From Cyclobacteriaceae bacterium (GTDB lineage Bacteria > Bacteroidota > Bacteroidia > Cytophagales > Cyclobacteriaceae), in NCBI GenBank assembly GCA_025455015.1, contig JALONI010000001.1:1-64000 (forward strand): 64,000 bases of DNA. Direction: 5' to 3'. A program made the translations under genes and the position numbers. Of the stretch, positions 24,232 through 33,423 are shown piece after piece (the first letter of the stretch is position 1; each line of letters opens with the position of its first letter). The notes under the pieces were generated by a model, which did not search any database, was not told the origin of the DNA, and saw only the letters and a program-made list of their open reading frames with translations.

Positions 24232-25014
24232 CTATTTGCGGCCCGCCAGATACCTCCGCACCTCGGCCACATGCAGGGCGGGTCGGTTGCCTTCGGCTGC
24301 CAGCCCTTCGGGGGCCAGCGTTTCTACCCGCACCCAATCGGTTTGGTGTATCACCCGTTGATTGTCGAGCAAAATAGCCGGGTGCCACTCCGCCCCCAGC
24401 GAAAAGAAGAGTACATCGCCTGGCGTAGCCTCGGCCACCGACTTCACTTTTTTACCCTGCTCCAACAGGGCCGCACACGTTCTGCGCAACGGATAGCCGG
24501 TAAGCTTAAACACCATTTGTACAAAGCCAGCCGCATCCACCCCAAAGGGTGTTTTTCCTCCGGCCAGGTAGGGGGCATGCACGTATTTGAAGGCAATGGT
24601 TTTTAAGAAGTCGAAATCGCGCTGCTGGCCCAGGCTCTTGGACTCGCCCGCAAAGGCAAACTGCTCGTCATGCGCAAACAACTCAGCCGAAGAGATGGGT
24701 ACAATGCTACCCAGCACAATGGACATGGGCATTTTCTTGTACAGCAATACCGATGACAGGTCGGTGGTGATCTTGAAGTCGACTTTATTGATGTGGTCGA
24801 AGTACTCGGGGGTGATGGCGTGGTGATGGGGCTGCCAAATCCATCCCTCGGACTGATCCATGTATACGCGAACGCGCGACCAGTCGCCCTCGTGCGCGAG
24901 CACGGTGTAGTGATCGCCAAACAACAATTGGTTTACTTGCGGTGCCAGCGGGCCCGGTTCGGAGCGCATACTCACCACGCTCAGTCGGCATACGCCATAT
25001 TCATTAATTTCCAT
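24232..25014 (-). CDS. NlpC/P60-fold protein lacking the catalytic cysteine
   Basis: This 260-residue protein has N-terminal SH3-like domains (SVVSMRSEPG, QVNQLLFGDHYTVL, WSRVRVYMDQSEGWI) and a C-terminal NlpC/P60 domain. Active members carry D-C-S-G at the nucleophile. Here the motif reads FGVDAAGFVQMVF, with Ala161 in place of Cys and Ala162 in place of Ser. The His region HPAILLDNQRVIH is retained. Codons GCG and GCT at 24532-24534 and 24529-24531 were checked. The protein may bind peptidoglycan or act as a regulator without cleaving. There is no signal peptide. A terminator follows. Confidence 0.85.
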   Translation of the reverse strand: MEINEYGVCRLSVVSMRSEPGPLAPQVNQLLFGDHYTVLAHEGDWSRVRVYMDQSEGWIWQPHHHAITPEYFDHINKVDFKITTDLSSVLLYKKMPMSIVLGSIVPISSAELFAHDEQFAFAGESKSLGQQRDFDFLKTIAFKYVHAPYLAGGKTPFGVDAAGFVQMVFKLTGYPLRRTCAALLEQGKKVKSVAEATPGDVLFFSLGAEWHPAILLDNQRVIHQTDWVRVETLAPEGLAAEGNRPALHVAEVRRYLAGRK

Positions 25015-25032
25015 AGAGAATGTTGATGACGA

Positions 25033-25503
25033 CTAGCGCACCGCGGAACGTGCCATTTCGCGTTTGGCTTCCTTTTCTTTGATGCTCTCGCGCTTGTCGT
25101 GTATTTTTTTGCCGCGGGCCAAGGCGATTTCCAGCTTGGCCAGGCCGCGGTCGTTGATGAACAGCCGCAGCGGTATGAGGGTAAGTCCTTTTTCTTCCAC
25201 TTTGCCCTGCAGGCGCGCCAACTCTGATTTCTTTAGCAAGAGTTTGCGTTCGGCTTTGGCCTCGTGGTTGTAAAACGAGCCCTGCGCGTAGGGTGTGATG
25301 TTGATGCCCTTCACCAGTAATTCGTTGCCGTGAAAATAGCAGTAGCCCTCTTGCAGGCTGGCCTTGCCTTCGCGAATGGATTTGATCTCGGTACCTTTTA
25401 ACACCATGCCCGCCACGTATTTGTCGAGTATCTCAAACTCAAACGTGGCCTGCCGGTTGCGGATGTTGACAGGATTGCCAAAACGTTCTTTCTTGTTTTC
25501 CAT
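25033..25503 (-). CDS. smpB: SsrA-binding protein SmpB
   Basis: This 156-residue protein binds tmRNA and delivers it to stalled ribosomes for trans-translation. It contains the OB-fold signature NIRNRQATFEFEILDKYVAG, LKGTEIKSIREGKASLQEGYC, and a basic C-terminal tail LARGKKIHDKRES. The start at 25503 (MENKKERFG) is usual, and upstream codons do not fit. The tmRNA gene itself was not seen in the window. It lies upstream of the NlpC-like gene. Confidence 0.96.
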   Translation of the reverse strand: MENKKERFGNPVNIRNRQATFEFEILDKYVAGMVLKGTEIKSIREGKASLQEGYCYFHGNELLVKGINITPYAQGSFYNHEAKAERKLLLKKSELARLQGKVEEKGLTLIPLRLFINDRGLAKLEIALARGKKIHDKRESIKEKEAKREMARSAVR

Positions 25504-25586
25504 GATGCGGGGCGCAAAGCTAATGAATGCAGGCGGAAATCCCGATCGCGCGCACATTGGCTCACAATCGATCAGGCCGTGTCATT

Positions 25587-25952
25587 TCATTTTTTGGGCA
25601 TCTCGTCAAATTTTTTCCGAAGCGCATTCGGCAACGAACTGCTCTCGTTGAGAGTAATGATGACCACCCCATGTTTCCCTTTATCGCCATATTTCTTCGC
25701 GGCTTCTGGCTGCTTCACCACGTTTATGGACTTGATATGCTTCGGATCAATCATTTCCAATTCTACGCCTGGCGTTAGTGTCGGATTGAGCTCCAGCAAC
25801 TTGTCGTCCACGGAGAGAATGTAGAGGGGTGAATTCACCTGCGTGGTGATACGAATTGTATTGGGATGGCGCTCGGTGGAGTCTCGTTGGCCGTAGCCGG
25901 GCGCGATGCTCAAAAACCAAATCGGGAAAAGAAAAAACAGATTTTTTTTCAT
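25587..25952 (-). CDS. Small secreted TonB-plug-like protein
   Basis: This is a 121-residue protein with a signal peptide (MKKNLFFLFPIWFLSIAPGYGQ). The rest reads IRITTQ, LYILSVDDKLLELNP and IKSINVVKQPEAAKKYGDKGKHGVVIITL, which matches the plug-like tail of TonB-dependent receptors and BlaR-associated small plugs. No receptor barrel is present. Such short plug proteins are common in Bacteroidota and their role is unclear. Alternative in-frame starts exist at 25961 and 25994, but 25952 fits the signal peptide and avoids overlap with the thioesterase gene. Confidence 0.75.
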   Translation of the reverse strand: MKKNLFFLFPIWFLSIAPGYGQRDSTERHPNTIRITTQVNSPLYILSVDDKLLELNPTLTPGVELEMIDPKHIKSINVVKQPEAAKKYGDKGKHGVVIITLNESSSLPNALRKKFDEMPKK

Positions 25953-25983
25953 TATTATCATAGTTTTCGGTGCCCCCACGCGA

Positions 25984-26370
25984 TTATTTTTCAAACACTT
26001 TCTTCAGCCACTCCTTCTTCAGCATCTTTTGGCCGGTGGCCCCTTGCGCCACCAACCGTGTGCCCACGCGCGCCTCGATGCTGCACGTAAGCTCGTGTCC
26101 GGTTAACTTCACCACCGTGGCCGTAAAGTCGATGCGCTCGCCAATAAAGGCCGGGCTTTTGTGCTCGATGGTCAAAAACGTGCCTACGCCCTCTTCGTCT
26201 TCGTCTTTCATGTCGATAAAAAACAAGCGTGACGACCACTCAAAGTCGCGCGCCAGCGCAAACGTGGAACACACCGCATGCACCACCTCGCCCTGAAAGG
26301 CCGCCTGGTCGGCCACCTCCACCGTTTTGGAGTAGGATTTCTTATCGCCCGGCTTAAAAATCGCTTTCAT
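25984..26370 (-). CDS. Hotdog-fold thioesterase (FlK-like)
   Basis: This is a 128-residue hotdog-fold thioesterase. The core strand and helix order is seen in VEVADQAAFQGEVVHAVCSTFALARDFEWSSR-type sequence (split motif), TFLTIEHKSPAFIGERID and LTCSIEARVGTRLVAQG. A Thr-x-His region and the acidic stretch KDEDEEGVG resemble fluoroacetyl-CoA thioesterase relatives. The acyl-CoA substrate cannot be named. It is the most upstream gene of this minus-strand run and is divergent from the M43 protease at 26533. Confidence 0.75.
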   Translation of the reverse strand: MKAIFKPGDKKSYSKTVEVADQAAFQGEVVHAVCSTFALARDFEWSSRLFFIDMKDEDEEGVGTFLTIEHKSPAFIGERIDFTATVVKLTGHELTCSIEARVGTRLVAQGATGQKMLKKEWLKKVFEK

Positions 26371-26532
26371 GCGCTGCTGTACAGATGGGGTAAGGTACTG
26401 CGTTTTGAAACGGGGCGCAAGTAGCCTCCGGTATTTGCGATAGCCTGGTCAGACGCGTACCGCGTGAAACAAAAGTTACAACCCTGTTACTTCGGCCGCA
26501 GTAAAGCCATCAAGAATCAATATCTTTGAAGG

Positions 26533-29481
26533 ATGCATCGGCTGATCGTGTTGATCTTTTTCTGGGGGGCAGCGCTTACCACCACGCGGGCACAGGAACG
26601 CTGCGGCACAGTGCCCTACGAAGAGAAAAGACATCGGCAAAATCCGCGGCTCGAATCTGTGGACGCCTTTGAGCAATGGATTCAAACCATGCGCCAGCGA
26701 AGCCGACAAACCTCGGGGGCACAACGCACGCAAGCCACCGTTACCATTCCCGTGGTGGTGCATGTCATTCACGCGGGCGAAGCCCTCGGCAGCGGCCGCA
26801 ACATCCAAACCGCCCAGGTCGAATCGCAACTGCGTGTGCTCAACGAAGACTTTCAACGGCTCAATGCCGACCAGGTGCTTACGCCCGTGGAGTTTCAGGG
26901 CGTGGCGGCCCCCTTTGAGGTTGAGTTTGTGCTGGCCAAGCGCGATCCGGAAGGGTTGCCGACCAACGGCATCGTGCGTGTGCAAGGGCCACAGCCCTCG
27001 TGGACGATCGATGACAATCAAGTGTTGAAGTCGTTGAGCTATTGGCCGGCCGAGGACTATTTGAACGTGTGGGTGGTGGAGCTTTCGGACTTGTTGGGGT
27101 ATGCGCAGTTTCCCGTATCGAACCTCCCCGGCACCAACGAGGGGCCCAAAGACGCACTCACCGATGGCGTAGTGGTCGACTTCCGCTCTTTCGGCAGCCG
27201 AGACGATGGTCCCTTTGGCACACCCCTCGATCCGAAATACGACAAAGGCCGCACGGCCACGCACGAAGTGGGCCACTTCTTTGGCTTGCGCCACATTTGG
27301 GGGGACGAGAATGGCTGCGATGACACGGATTATGTGAACGACACCCCCGACCAGGCCACCGAAACGCGCGGCTGCCCGAGTCACCCACAAACCACGTGTT
27401 CTGTGGTGAAGATGTTCCAAAACTACATGGACTACACAGACGACCGCTGCATGAACATTTTTACCGCGGGGCAGGTAGGCCGCATGGATATTGTGCTCAA
27501 CAACAGCCCACGCAGGGCCTCGCTGGCCTCGTCACTGGGGGCGGTGCCACCGGTGCTTGTGAGCAACGACTTGGGCCTGCGCGCAGTGGTGGCACCCAAC
27601 ACCACGGCCTGCCCGGGTCTGTCCACTCCCCTCGTTGAAGTACGAAATTATGGCACCAACTCCATTACCACCGCCCGGATTACGTTGCGCCTAAACGGGG
27701 TGCTGACCGAGACCAAAGACGCAGTGCTGACGCTCGCACCACTGGCCACTGCGGAGGTCTCGTTTGCGCCTGTCAACCTACCGAGCAACAGTACCGTGGT
27801 GCTGGCTTTTGAGGTAGTGGAAACCAACGGCACCAGCGATGGCAACCCGGCCAACAACGTACGCCAGCAGTCTGTGCGTACACCCGCCACGATCTCCGTT
27901 CCTTTTTTTGAGCCCCTGGCGAGTGTGCCACCTACGTGGGCGGTTGAAAACCCCGATGGGCTCACCACGTGGGCACCCATTACCACCTCCGGTGCGATCG
28001 AAAGTCAGCACATAAATTTTTATGACTACGAAGATGAAGGGGCGCGCGACTTCTTAATCACACCCCGGCTCGTGTTAGACCAACCGGCCGCGGTGCTACA
28101 GTTCGACCGTGCCTACGCCAAATTCAGCAACAGTGAAGTAGACCGGCTTCGGATTTTGGTATCCGCCACGTGCGACTTCGCCCAGGCACAAACGGTATTT
28201 GACAAGGCCGGTGATGCGCTGGCCACGGCACCTTCCACCACCGCGCGCTTCATCCCCACGCCCGCGCAGTGGATCACGGAAACGATTTCGCTGGGCAGTG
28301 TGAACGGCAGCACCGTGCAGCTTGCCTTTGAGGGCATCAACGACTTTGGCAACAACCTGTATTTGCGAAATGTGCGGCTGCTCACCAGTCCGCTGGCAGA
28401 TGCTTCCCTGGTGGACATTGAAGAACCTTCGCCCGTGACGTGCGAACGAACCGTGACGCCCCGCGTGCGGGTGCAGAACAGCAGCTCGCCCGGCATTGTC
28501 ATCAACTCGCTGCAACTGCGCGTGCAGGTAAACAACGGAGCTGCGGCCTCGCTGACGATCACAGGGCTGAACATCACCGAAGGGCAGCAACAGCTTGTAA
28601 CCCTCGGCACCTACCCGCTGGGCTCGGGTGAAAACATCCTAACGGTGGAACTCACGGGCATCAACAACGGGCCGGAGTTGATCACAAGCAATAACCTATT
28701 GTCCAAGCGGATAGCGGTGAACACGGCCACCGACCTGGCACCCTTGCGGCAACGGTTTGAAACCCTTGATCGTGATTGGACCATCGTCAGCCAGGGAAAT
28801 GATGCCCCGTGGCAGTACGCGCGTACCAACCAAGGGCAATCGCTCGTGTACGAGGCGTTTGACCACCCGCGCGGTGCCCAGTCGTGGTTGGTAAGCCCGG
28901 TACTCGACCTGCGCCAAACCAAAAATCCACTGCTCACCTTCGACTTCAGCTACCGATCTCAATCGGACGAAGCGGACGAAACCTTGACGCTGTTGGGCAG
29001 CACCGACTGTGGCCTACGTTTTTTTGAGTTGGAAACGATCGACTTGCCTGCCATCGCCACCCCTACGCCCTGGCAGCCTCGCACCGATGCCGACTGGCAG
29101 CAACAAGTCATCGACCTCCAACCGCTGGCGGGGGCCGACCGCGCCCGTCTGGCGTGGGTGGTGACCAGTGGCAATGGCAACAATTTATACCTTGACAACA
29201 TCGAGTTTTTTGTGGCCAACAACAGGCCCTCGTTTTCCGTGGATGAGGCTGTCGCCATTTATGGCCGGGATCCGGTGACGGTGACGTTTAACCTGGCCGA
29301 GCGCCAAGACGTTCGTCTCCAACTCATCAACTTGCTGGGGCAGTCGATAGTGGATACCACCCTGCCCAATACGCTCAATCAAACGTACACGCTGGACACC
29401 CACATCGGCTTGCCCGGTTTGTACATTGTGCGGCTGCAGATCGGCAACCAGTTCGTGGCGCAGAAAATTTACCTGGAGTAA
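26533..29481 (+). CDS. Secreted M43-family zinc metalloprotease with T9SS sorting domain
   Basis: This 982-residue exported protease begins with a signal peptide ending TRAQ near residue 20. The M43 catalytic domain (pappalysin/cytophagalysin type) contains HEVGHFFGLRH with His244 as the first zinc ligand. The Met-turn NYMDYTDDRC lies near residue 297. A long series of beta-sandwich modules follows. The last about 75 residues (QDVRLQLINLLGQSI, LPGLYIVRLQIGNQFVAQKIYL) are a T9SS type A sorting signal. It should be secreted through the type IX system and anchored or released. A TATCTTTG box ends 4 bases before the ATG. Its substrate is unknown. Confidence 0.93.
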   Translation: MHRLIVLIFFWGAALTTTRAQERCGTVPYEEKRHRQNPRLESVDAFEQWIQTMRQRSRQTSGAQRTQATVTIPVVVHVIHAGEALGSGRNIQTAQVESQLRVLNEDFQRLNADQVLTPVEFQGVAAPFEVEFVLAKRDPEGLPTNGIVRVQGPQPSWTIDDNQVLKSLSYWPAEDYLNVWVVELSDLLGYAQFPVSNLPGTNEGPKDALTDGVVVDFRSFGSRDDGPFGTPLDPKYDKGRTATHEVGHFFGLRHIWGDENGCDDTDYVNDTPDQATETRGCPSHPQTTCSVVKMFQNYMDYTDDRCMNIFTAGQVGRMDIVLNNSPRRASLASSLGAVPPVLVSNDLGLRAVVAPNTTACPGLSTPLVEVRNYGTNSITTARITLRLNGVLTETKDAVLTLAPLATAEVSFAPVNLPSNSTVVLAFEVVETNGTSDGNPANNVRQQSVRTPATISVPFFEPLASVPPTWAVENPDGLTTWAPITTSGAIESQHINFYDYEDEGARDFLITPRLVLDQPAAVLQFDRAYAKFSNSEVDRLRILVSATCDFAQAQTVFDKAGDALATAPSTTARFIPTPAQWITETISLGSVNGSTVQLAFEGINDFGNNLYLRNVRLLTSPLADASLVDIEEPSPVTCERTVTPRVRVQNSSSPGIVINSLQLRVQVNNGAAASLTITGLNITEGQQQLVTLGTYPLGSGENILTVELTGINNGPELITSNNLLSKRIAVNTATDLAPLRQRFETLDRDWTIVSQGNDAPWQYARTNQGQSLVYEAFDHPRGAQSWLVSPVLDLRQTKNPLLTFDFSYRSQSDEADETLTLLGSTDCGLRFFELETIDLPAIATPTPWQPRTDADWQQQVIDLQPLAGADRARLAWVVTSGNGNNLYLDNIEFFVANNRPSFSVDEAVAIYGRDPVTVTFNLAERQDVRLQLINLLGQSIVDTTLPNTLNQTYTLDTHIGLPGLYIVRLQIGNQFVAQKIYLE

Positions 29482-29500
29482 GCAACACGCACCGGAGAGC

Positions 29501-29521
29501 CGTTGGCGTGGTTTGCCAACG
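29501..29521. other. Hairpin between protease and ddl genes
   Basis: CGTTGGC (29501-29507) pairs with GCCAACG (29515-29521) around a seven-base loop. No T-tract follows on the plus strand, so it is not a classic terminator. It lies 20 bases after the protease stop. Confidence 0.4.
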
Positions 29522-29622
29522 TAAAAAAGGGGCTCAATTCACCGCCAAAAACGACTCGCCTGGCGCCTGCCCCGGTGGAAATACCGCCAGAGTTGGCCAT
29601 ATTTGGGGTTGGATTTTTTTAC

Positions 29623-30702
29623 ATGGAGAAAACACGCATTGCTATTTTATATGGCGGCCGCTCGGTTGAGCACGGAGTGTCCATCAACTCTGCCCGCAAC
29701 ATCGCCAAGTTTATCGACCGCCAACAATTTGAACCCTTTTACATCGGCATCACCGAAGCAGGCACGTGGCATCTGACCCCGGAGGTGGACAAGCACATTT
29801 CGGCAGGTGAGCCGCTGACGCTCGTGCTCGATGCGCAGCGGCCTCGTTTTCGCACCGCAGCAGGCCGCGAACTGACAGCCGATGTGGCGTTTCCTGTGTT
29901 GCACGGCACCGATGGGGAAGATGGGAGCATTCAGGGCCTCTTCAAAGCGATGGACATCCCGCTGGTGGGCACAGGCGTTTTGGGATCGGCCATTTCGATG
30001 AGCAAGTTAATCTCCAAAAAAATACTGCAAGCGGCAGGCTTGCCGGTGGCCGATTTTCTGTACTGCTATTTCGACAACCGCGATGCGTTTTCGTTTGCCC
30101 GCGTCAGCGAAACGCTTGGCCTGCCTTTCATGGTGAAGTCGGCCAACCTGGGCTCTTCGGTGGGTGTGTCGAAAGTGAAATCCGCAGCCGAGTTTGACCA
30201 CGCATTGGACGAAGCCTTCCGCTTCGATCACGTAGTGCTGTTTGAAAAGTATGTCAAAGGCCGCGAAGTGGAATGCGCCATTTTGGGAAACCAGCCCGCC
30301 CAGGCATCGCTGCCCGGTGAAATCATCATCAGCGACAAGTACGAGTTCTACACGTTTGATGCCAAATACGTAGACCCCGAGGCGGTGCAGATCAAAATAC
30401 CCGCCTCCATGACCGCGCGCGAATCAGACACCGTTCGCGAACTGTCGCTCAAAGCATATCAAGCCCTGGCGTGCGAGGATTTTGCACGTGTGGATCTGTT
30501 TTTGACAGCCGAAGGAGATGTTTTTGTGAACGAGATCAACACCATTCCCGGCTTTACCAACAGCAGCATGTACCCGATGATGTGGAAAGAACGCGGCCTT
30601 GGCTTTACCGAGTTGATCACGCGCCTGGTGCAATTGGCCGAGAAACGCCACCAGCACAGCAAACGGTTACAGCGCGGCTATCAATCCGCATTAAAGTTCT
30701 GA
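29623..30702 (+). CDS. ddl: D-alanine--D-alanine ligase
   Basis: This 359-residue ATP-grasp ligase makes D-Ala-D-Ala for peptidoglycan. The N-terminal domain has ILYGGRSVEHGVSINSA. The central part has VLHGTDGEDGSIQGLFKAMDIP and VKSANLGSSVGVSK. The metal-binding end is FVNEINTIPGFTNSSMYP. Both the serine loop and Glu-Asn-type metal ligands are present. The start at 29623 (MEKTRIAILYGG) is preferred over an in-frame ATG at 29503, which would add 40 uncharacteristic residues. A PASTA-domain gene begins 1 base after its stop. Confidence 0.95.
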   Translation: MEKTRIAILYGGRSVEHGVSINSARNIAKFIDRQQFEPFYIGITEAGTWHLTPEVDKHISAGEPLTLVLDAQRPRFRTAAGRELTADVAFPVLHGTDGEDGSIQGLFKAMDIPLVGTGVLGSAISMSKLISKKILQAAGLPVADFLYCYFDNRDAFSFARVSETLGLPFMVKSANLGSSVGVSKVKSAAEFDHALDEAFRFDHVVLFEKYVKGREVECAILGNQPAQASLPGEIIISDKYEFYTFDAKYVDPEAVQIKIPASMTARESDTVRELSLKAYQALACEDFARVDLFLTAEGDVFVNEINTIPGFTNSSMYPMMWKERGLGFTELITRLVQLAEKRHQHSKRLQRGYQSALKF

Positions 30703-30703
30703 T

Positions 30704-31516
30704 ATGAAGCTTCCTCCGTTTTTTAAGAAAGATACTGTTGGCGGCATGTTGGCGCACGTGGGCATAGCCCTGGGAATTTTTTTGATCATCGCCATTGCCT
30801 ACTTCTACGTGTATCTGCCCAACGTGACTGATCACGGCAAAGCGTGGGTTGTGCCCGACCTGAGCGGCCTGTCGGCCCAGGAGGCCGAAGCCCGGCTGAC
30901 TGAATCAGGCTTGCGTTTTGCCGTTAATGATTCCGCATACCAGGAAGACATGCCCCCGCTGACCGTGCTTCGCCAGTTTCCGCGGGCAGGCGCCCACGTG
31001 AAACATAACCGCATGATTTTCGTGTCCATCAACCGGTTTGATGCACCCCAGTTGCCCATGCCTGACTTGATGGAAAAAAGTTTGATCCATGCCGAGGCCG
31101 TGTTGCGAAGCAGCGAGCTGCGCAAAGGGCGCACGCTGTATCAGCCAAGCCCCTTCCGCGACTTTGTCATTGAGGCACGCTACGCGGGCAAAAAAGTACA
31201 GCCCGGCATGCGTGTGCCCAAAGGCGCCACCATTGACTTGGTGGTAGGTGATGGCAATGGCCCGGCCGACTTTACCGTGGGTAGCGTATTGGGCGACAGC
31301 TATGAGCGCGCGTTACTCAAATTAGCCAACTGGAATTTGCTGTTGGGCGAAGTGGAAATACCCGAGGGCATAGATACTACCGGGGTGGAGTCATTCGTTT
31401 TCAAACAACTGCCTGAACCGGGCGACTCGGTGCGCGTGGGCGATGCGGTACGGCTGTGGATAGCGCCCCGCGGCTACAAACCTGCACCGGATGAAGACGA
31501 AGAACTCCAACCATGA
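30704..31516 (+). CDS. Membrane-anchored PASTA-domain protein
   Basis: This 270-residue protein has a short cytosolic basic start, one membrane helix (residues about 17-37) and two or three PASTA repeats outside: VPDLSGLSAQEAEARLTESGL, MPDLMEKSLIHAEAVL, and TVGSVLGDSYERALLKL with GDSVRVGDAVRLWI. PASTA domains bind peptidoglycan stem peptides. No kinase is fused, unlike PknB-type proteins. It is translationally coupled to ddl (gap 1 base) and to the next T9SS gene (4-base overlap), so it probably works in cell-wall synthesis or sensing. Confidence 0.88.
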   Translation: MKLPPFFKKDTVGGMLAHVGIALGIFLIIAIAYFYVYLPNVTDHGKAWVVPDLSGLSAQEAEARLTESGLRFAVNDSAYQEDMPPLTVLRQFPRAGAHVKHNRMIFVSINRFDAPQLPMPDLMEKSLIHAEAVLRSSELRKGRTLYQPSPFRDFVIEARYAGKKVQPGMRVPKGATIDLVVGDGNGPADFTVGSVLGDSYERALLKLANWNLLLGEVEIPEGIDTTGVESFVFKQLPEPGDSVRVGDAVRLWIAPRGYKPAPDEDEELQP

Positions 31517-33423
31517 TTAACCGCGCTACCTTGGTGGTGTTGATGGGGCTGGCCACCGGTGGGCTCGGCTCGGCACAGGTTCGGCTCATCCCCATTCCGG
31601 CATCAGCCGCCTCGCAGGCCCACGCCAAGGCACGCGCGGCCGCGCGCACGCAAACGCTTCCGGCCAAAAACCTTCCCTTTTGGGATGACTTTTCCTTTGC
31701 CGTGAACGGCAAGGCCCAAGACAGCCTCTGGAATAAAAACGCGGCCGTGGCCATCAGCCAGGAAATCGGAATCAATCCCCTCACCCTCGGGGTGGCCACG
31801 TTTGACGGGTACGGGGCCAACGGAAGGCCTTATGTGCTCAACGACATCAACGCCCGCGGCTATGCCGACACACTGCTCTCGCGCGAGCTGCGCATGGATT
31901 TGGTTCCCTTGGCCGATCGGGGGCAGACTTTTTTGAGTTTTTTCTACCAGGCACAAGGCGAAGGCGAAGCCCCCGACAGGCGCGACCGCCTGGAGCTGTG
32001 GTTCAAAAAAGCGGATGGCACATGGGAAGAGGTTTGGGAGATGGAAAACAGCGAACTACTGGACCCCACCGTGTTTTACCAAGTCGTGTTGCCCATTACC
32101 CTCAACGACTATTTCCATGAAGGCTTTCAATTCCTGTTTCAAAACTTTGGCCGCAGATCAGGGCCGTACGATACGTGGAACCTTGACTATGTCTTTCTAG
32201 ATTGGGATCGCGGCTTTGCCCGCGGTCCGGGGCGTGTTTTTTTTCCTGACCGGGCCATTACGCACGTGCCGTCACCGTTGTTTGGCCAATACCGGTCTAT
32301 GCCTTATGCCCACTTTCTGCAAGACCCCGAGGCCAACCTCAGCCGCGTAGCGTTTCCGTTGTACAACGCATGCAATAACAACATGCAGCCCATCGCCTAC
32401 TACACGTTTACGCAGTACACGCACTTCTCTTCCGCGGCTGCCACCGAGGGGGCACGCGTAATGCTTGACAATCGCGTGAATTCCGGCAACCTAAACGGCC
32501 TTGATCGTACCACCCTTACCGTTGCCTCGCGGCCCGCGGCCAATAGCTTTGATCCGCAATGGGACTCGGTGTACGTAAACTTCATGGCCACCCTTGAAAG
32601 TGGTGATGAATCAACCGCTCCGACCAACCTGGACTGTGCCGTGCGGGAATTTCCGGGCATCGACTTCCGGTGGAACGACACCACCCGCACCCGATATACG
32701 CTCAGCGACTTTTATGCTTATGACGATGGCACCGCAGAATATGGCGCGGGGCTGAACAGCGTAAACGCCCAAATGGCCTACCGATTCGACCTGTCTGTGC
32801 CGGGGCCTCAGCAATTGGAGTACATCGATCTGTATTTTCCGCGCTTTGGCGATGAGAGCAGCCAGGTGATCCAGATCAAGGTGATGAGCGACCTGAGCGG
32901 CACCGAAGGCAACGTGTTGTACAGCGCCAACGTACCGCTGAGGCGAAGCGAACTCAACCGGTTTTGGCGGTTTCGGCTTGACCAAGACGTGTCCGTGCAA
33001 GGATCGTTCTTCATCGGATGGAAGCAAAGCGTAGTCAACGTTATTGCCATTGGGCTCGACAACAGCCACGACACACGCGACCGTATTTACTACAACACCA
33101 ATGGCACCTGGCGCCAAGACATCGACTTTGGCGGCAGCTTGATGATACGACCCGGCTTTGGCGATGGCGGTGGGCCGATTACCGGAATCGAAAACGAGCC
33201 GTTGCCGGCCGCCTACCCCAATCCTTCTTCGGGCTATTTTTATCTTCCTGCGGAGGCACAAGCGATTGAGGTGTTTTCGGTGATGGGCCAACCGGTATCA
33301 TTTCTCGCTTCGCGCGAAAGCGAACGCACCCGCGTGGAACTGACGAGCCCGCGGCCTGCTTGCTACGTGATCCGCTACCGGCACGGCACCCGCGAGTATC
33401 ATCAGCGCCTCATGGTTCGATGA
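31513..33423 (+). CDS. Secreted T9SS-dependent protein of unknown function
   Basis: This 636-residue protein has a signal peptide (MINRATLVVLMGLATGGLGSAQ) and a long beta-rich body without a recognised enzyme motif. At the end GIENEPLPAAYPNPSSGYFYLP precedes AIEVFSVMGQPV and CYVIRYRHGTREYHQRLMVR. This is the usual type A T9SS sorting domain. FVDDFSFA-like text (FWDDFSFAVNGKAQDSLW) near residue 56 resembles carbohydrate- or laminin-like beta sandwiches, but I do not assign one. It overlaps the PASTA gene by 4 bases. Its last 14 bases overlap the convergent site-2 protease gene. Confidence 0.85.
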   Translation: MINRATLVVLMGLATGGLGSAQVRLIPIPASAASQAHAKARAAARTQTLPAKNLPFWDDFSFAVNGKAQDSLWNKNAAVAISQEIGINPLTLGVATFDGYGANGRPYVLNDINARGYADTLLSRELRMDLVPLADRGQTFLSFFYQAQGEGEAPDRRDRLELWFKKADGTWEEVWEMENSELLDPTVFYQVVLPITLNDYFHEGFQFLFQNFGRRSGPYDTWNLDYVFLDWDRGFARGPGRVFFPDRAITHVPSPLFGQYRSMPYAHFLQDPEANLSRVAFPLYNACNNNMQPIAYYTFTQYTHFSSAAATEGARVMLDNRVNSGNLNGLDRTTLTVASRPAANSFDPQWDSVYVNFMATLESGDESTAPTNLDCAVREFPGIDFRWNDTTRTRYTLSDFYAYDDGTAEYGAGLNSVNAQMAYRFDLSVPGPQQLEYIDLYFPRFGDESSQVIQIKVMSDLSGTEGNVLYSANVPLRRSELNRFWRFRLDQDVSVQGSFFIGWKQSVVNVIAIGLDNSHDTRDRIYYNTNGTWRQDIDFGGSLMIRPGFGDGGGPITGIENEPLPAAYPNPSSGYFYLPAEAQAIEVFSVMGQPVSFLASRESERTRVELTSPRPACYVIRYRHGTREYHQRLMVR

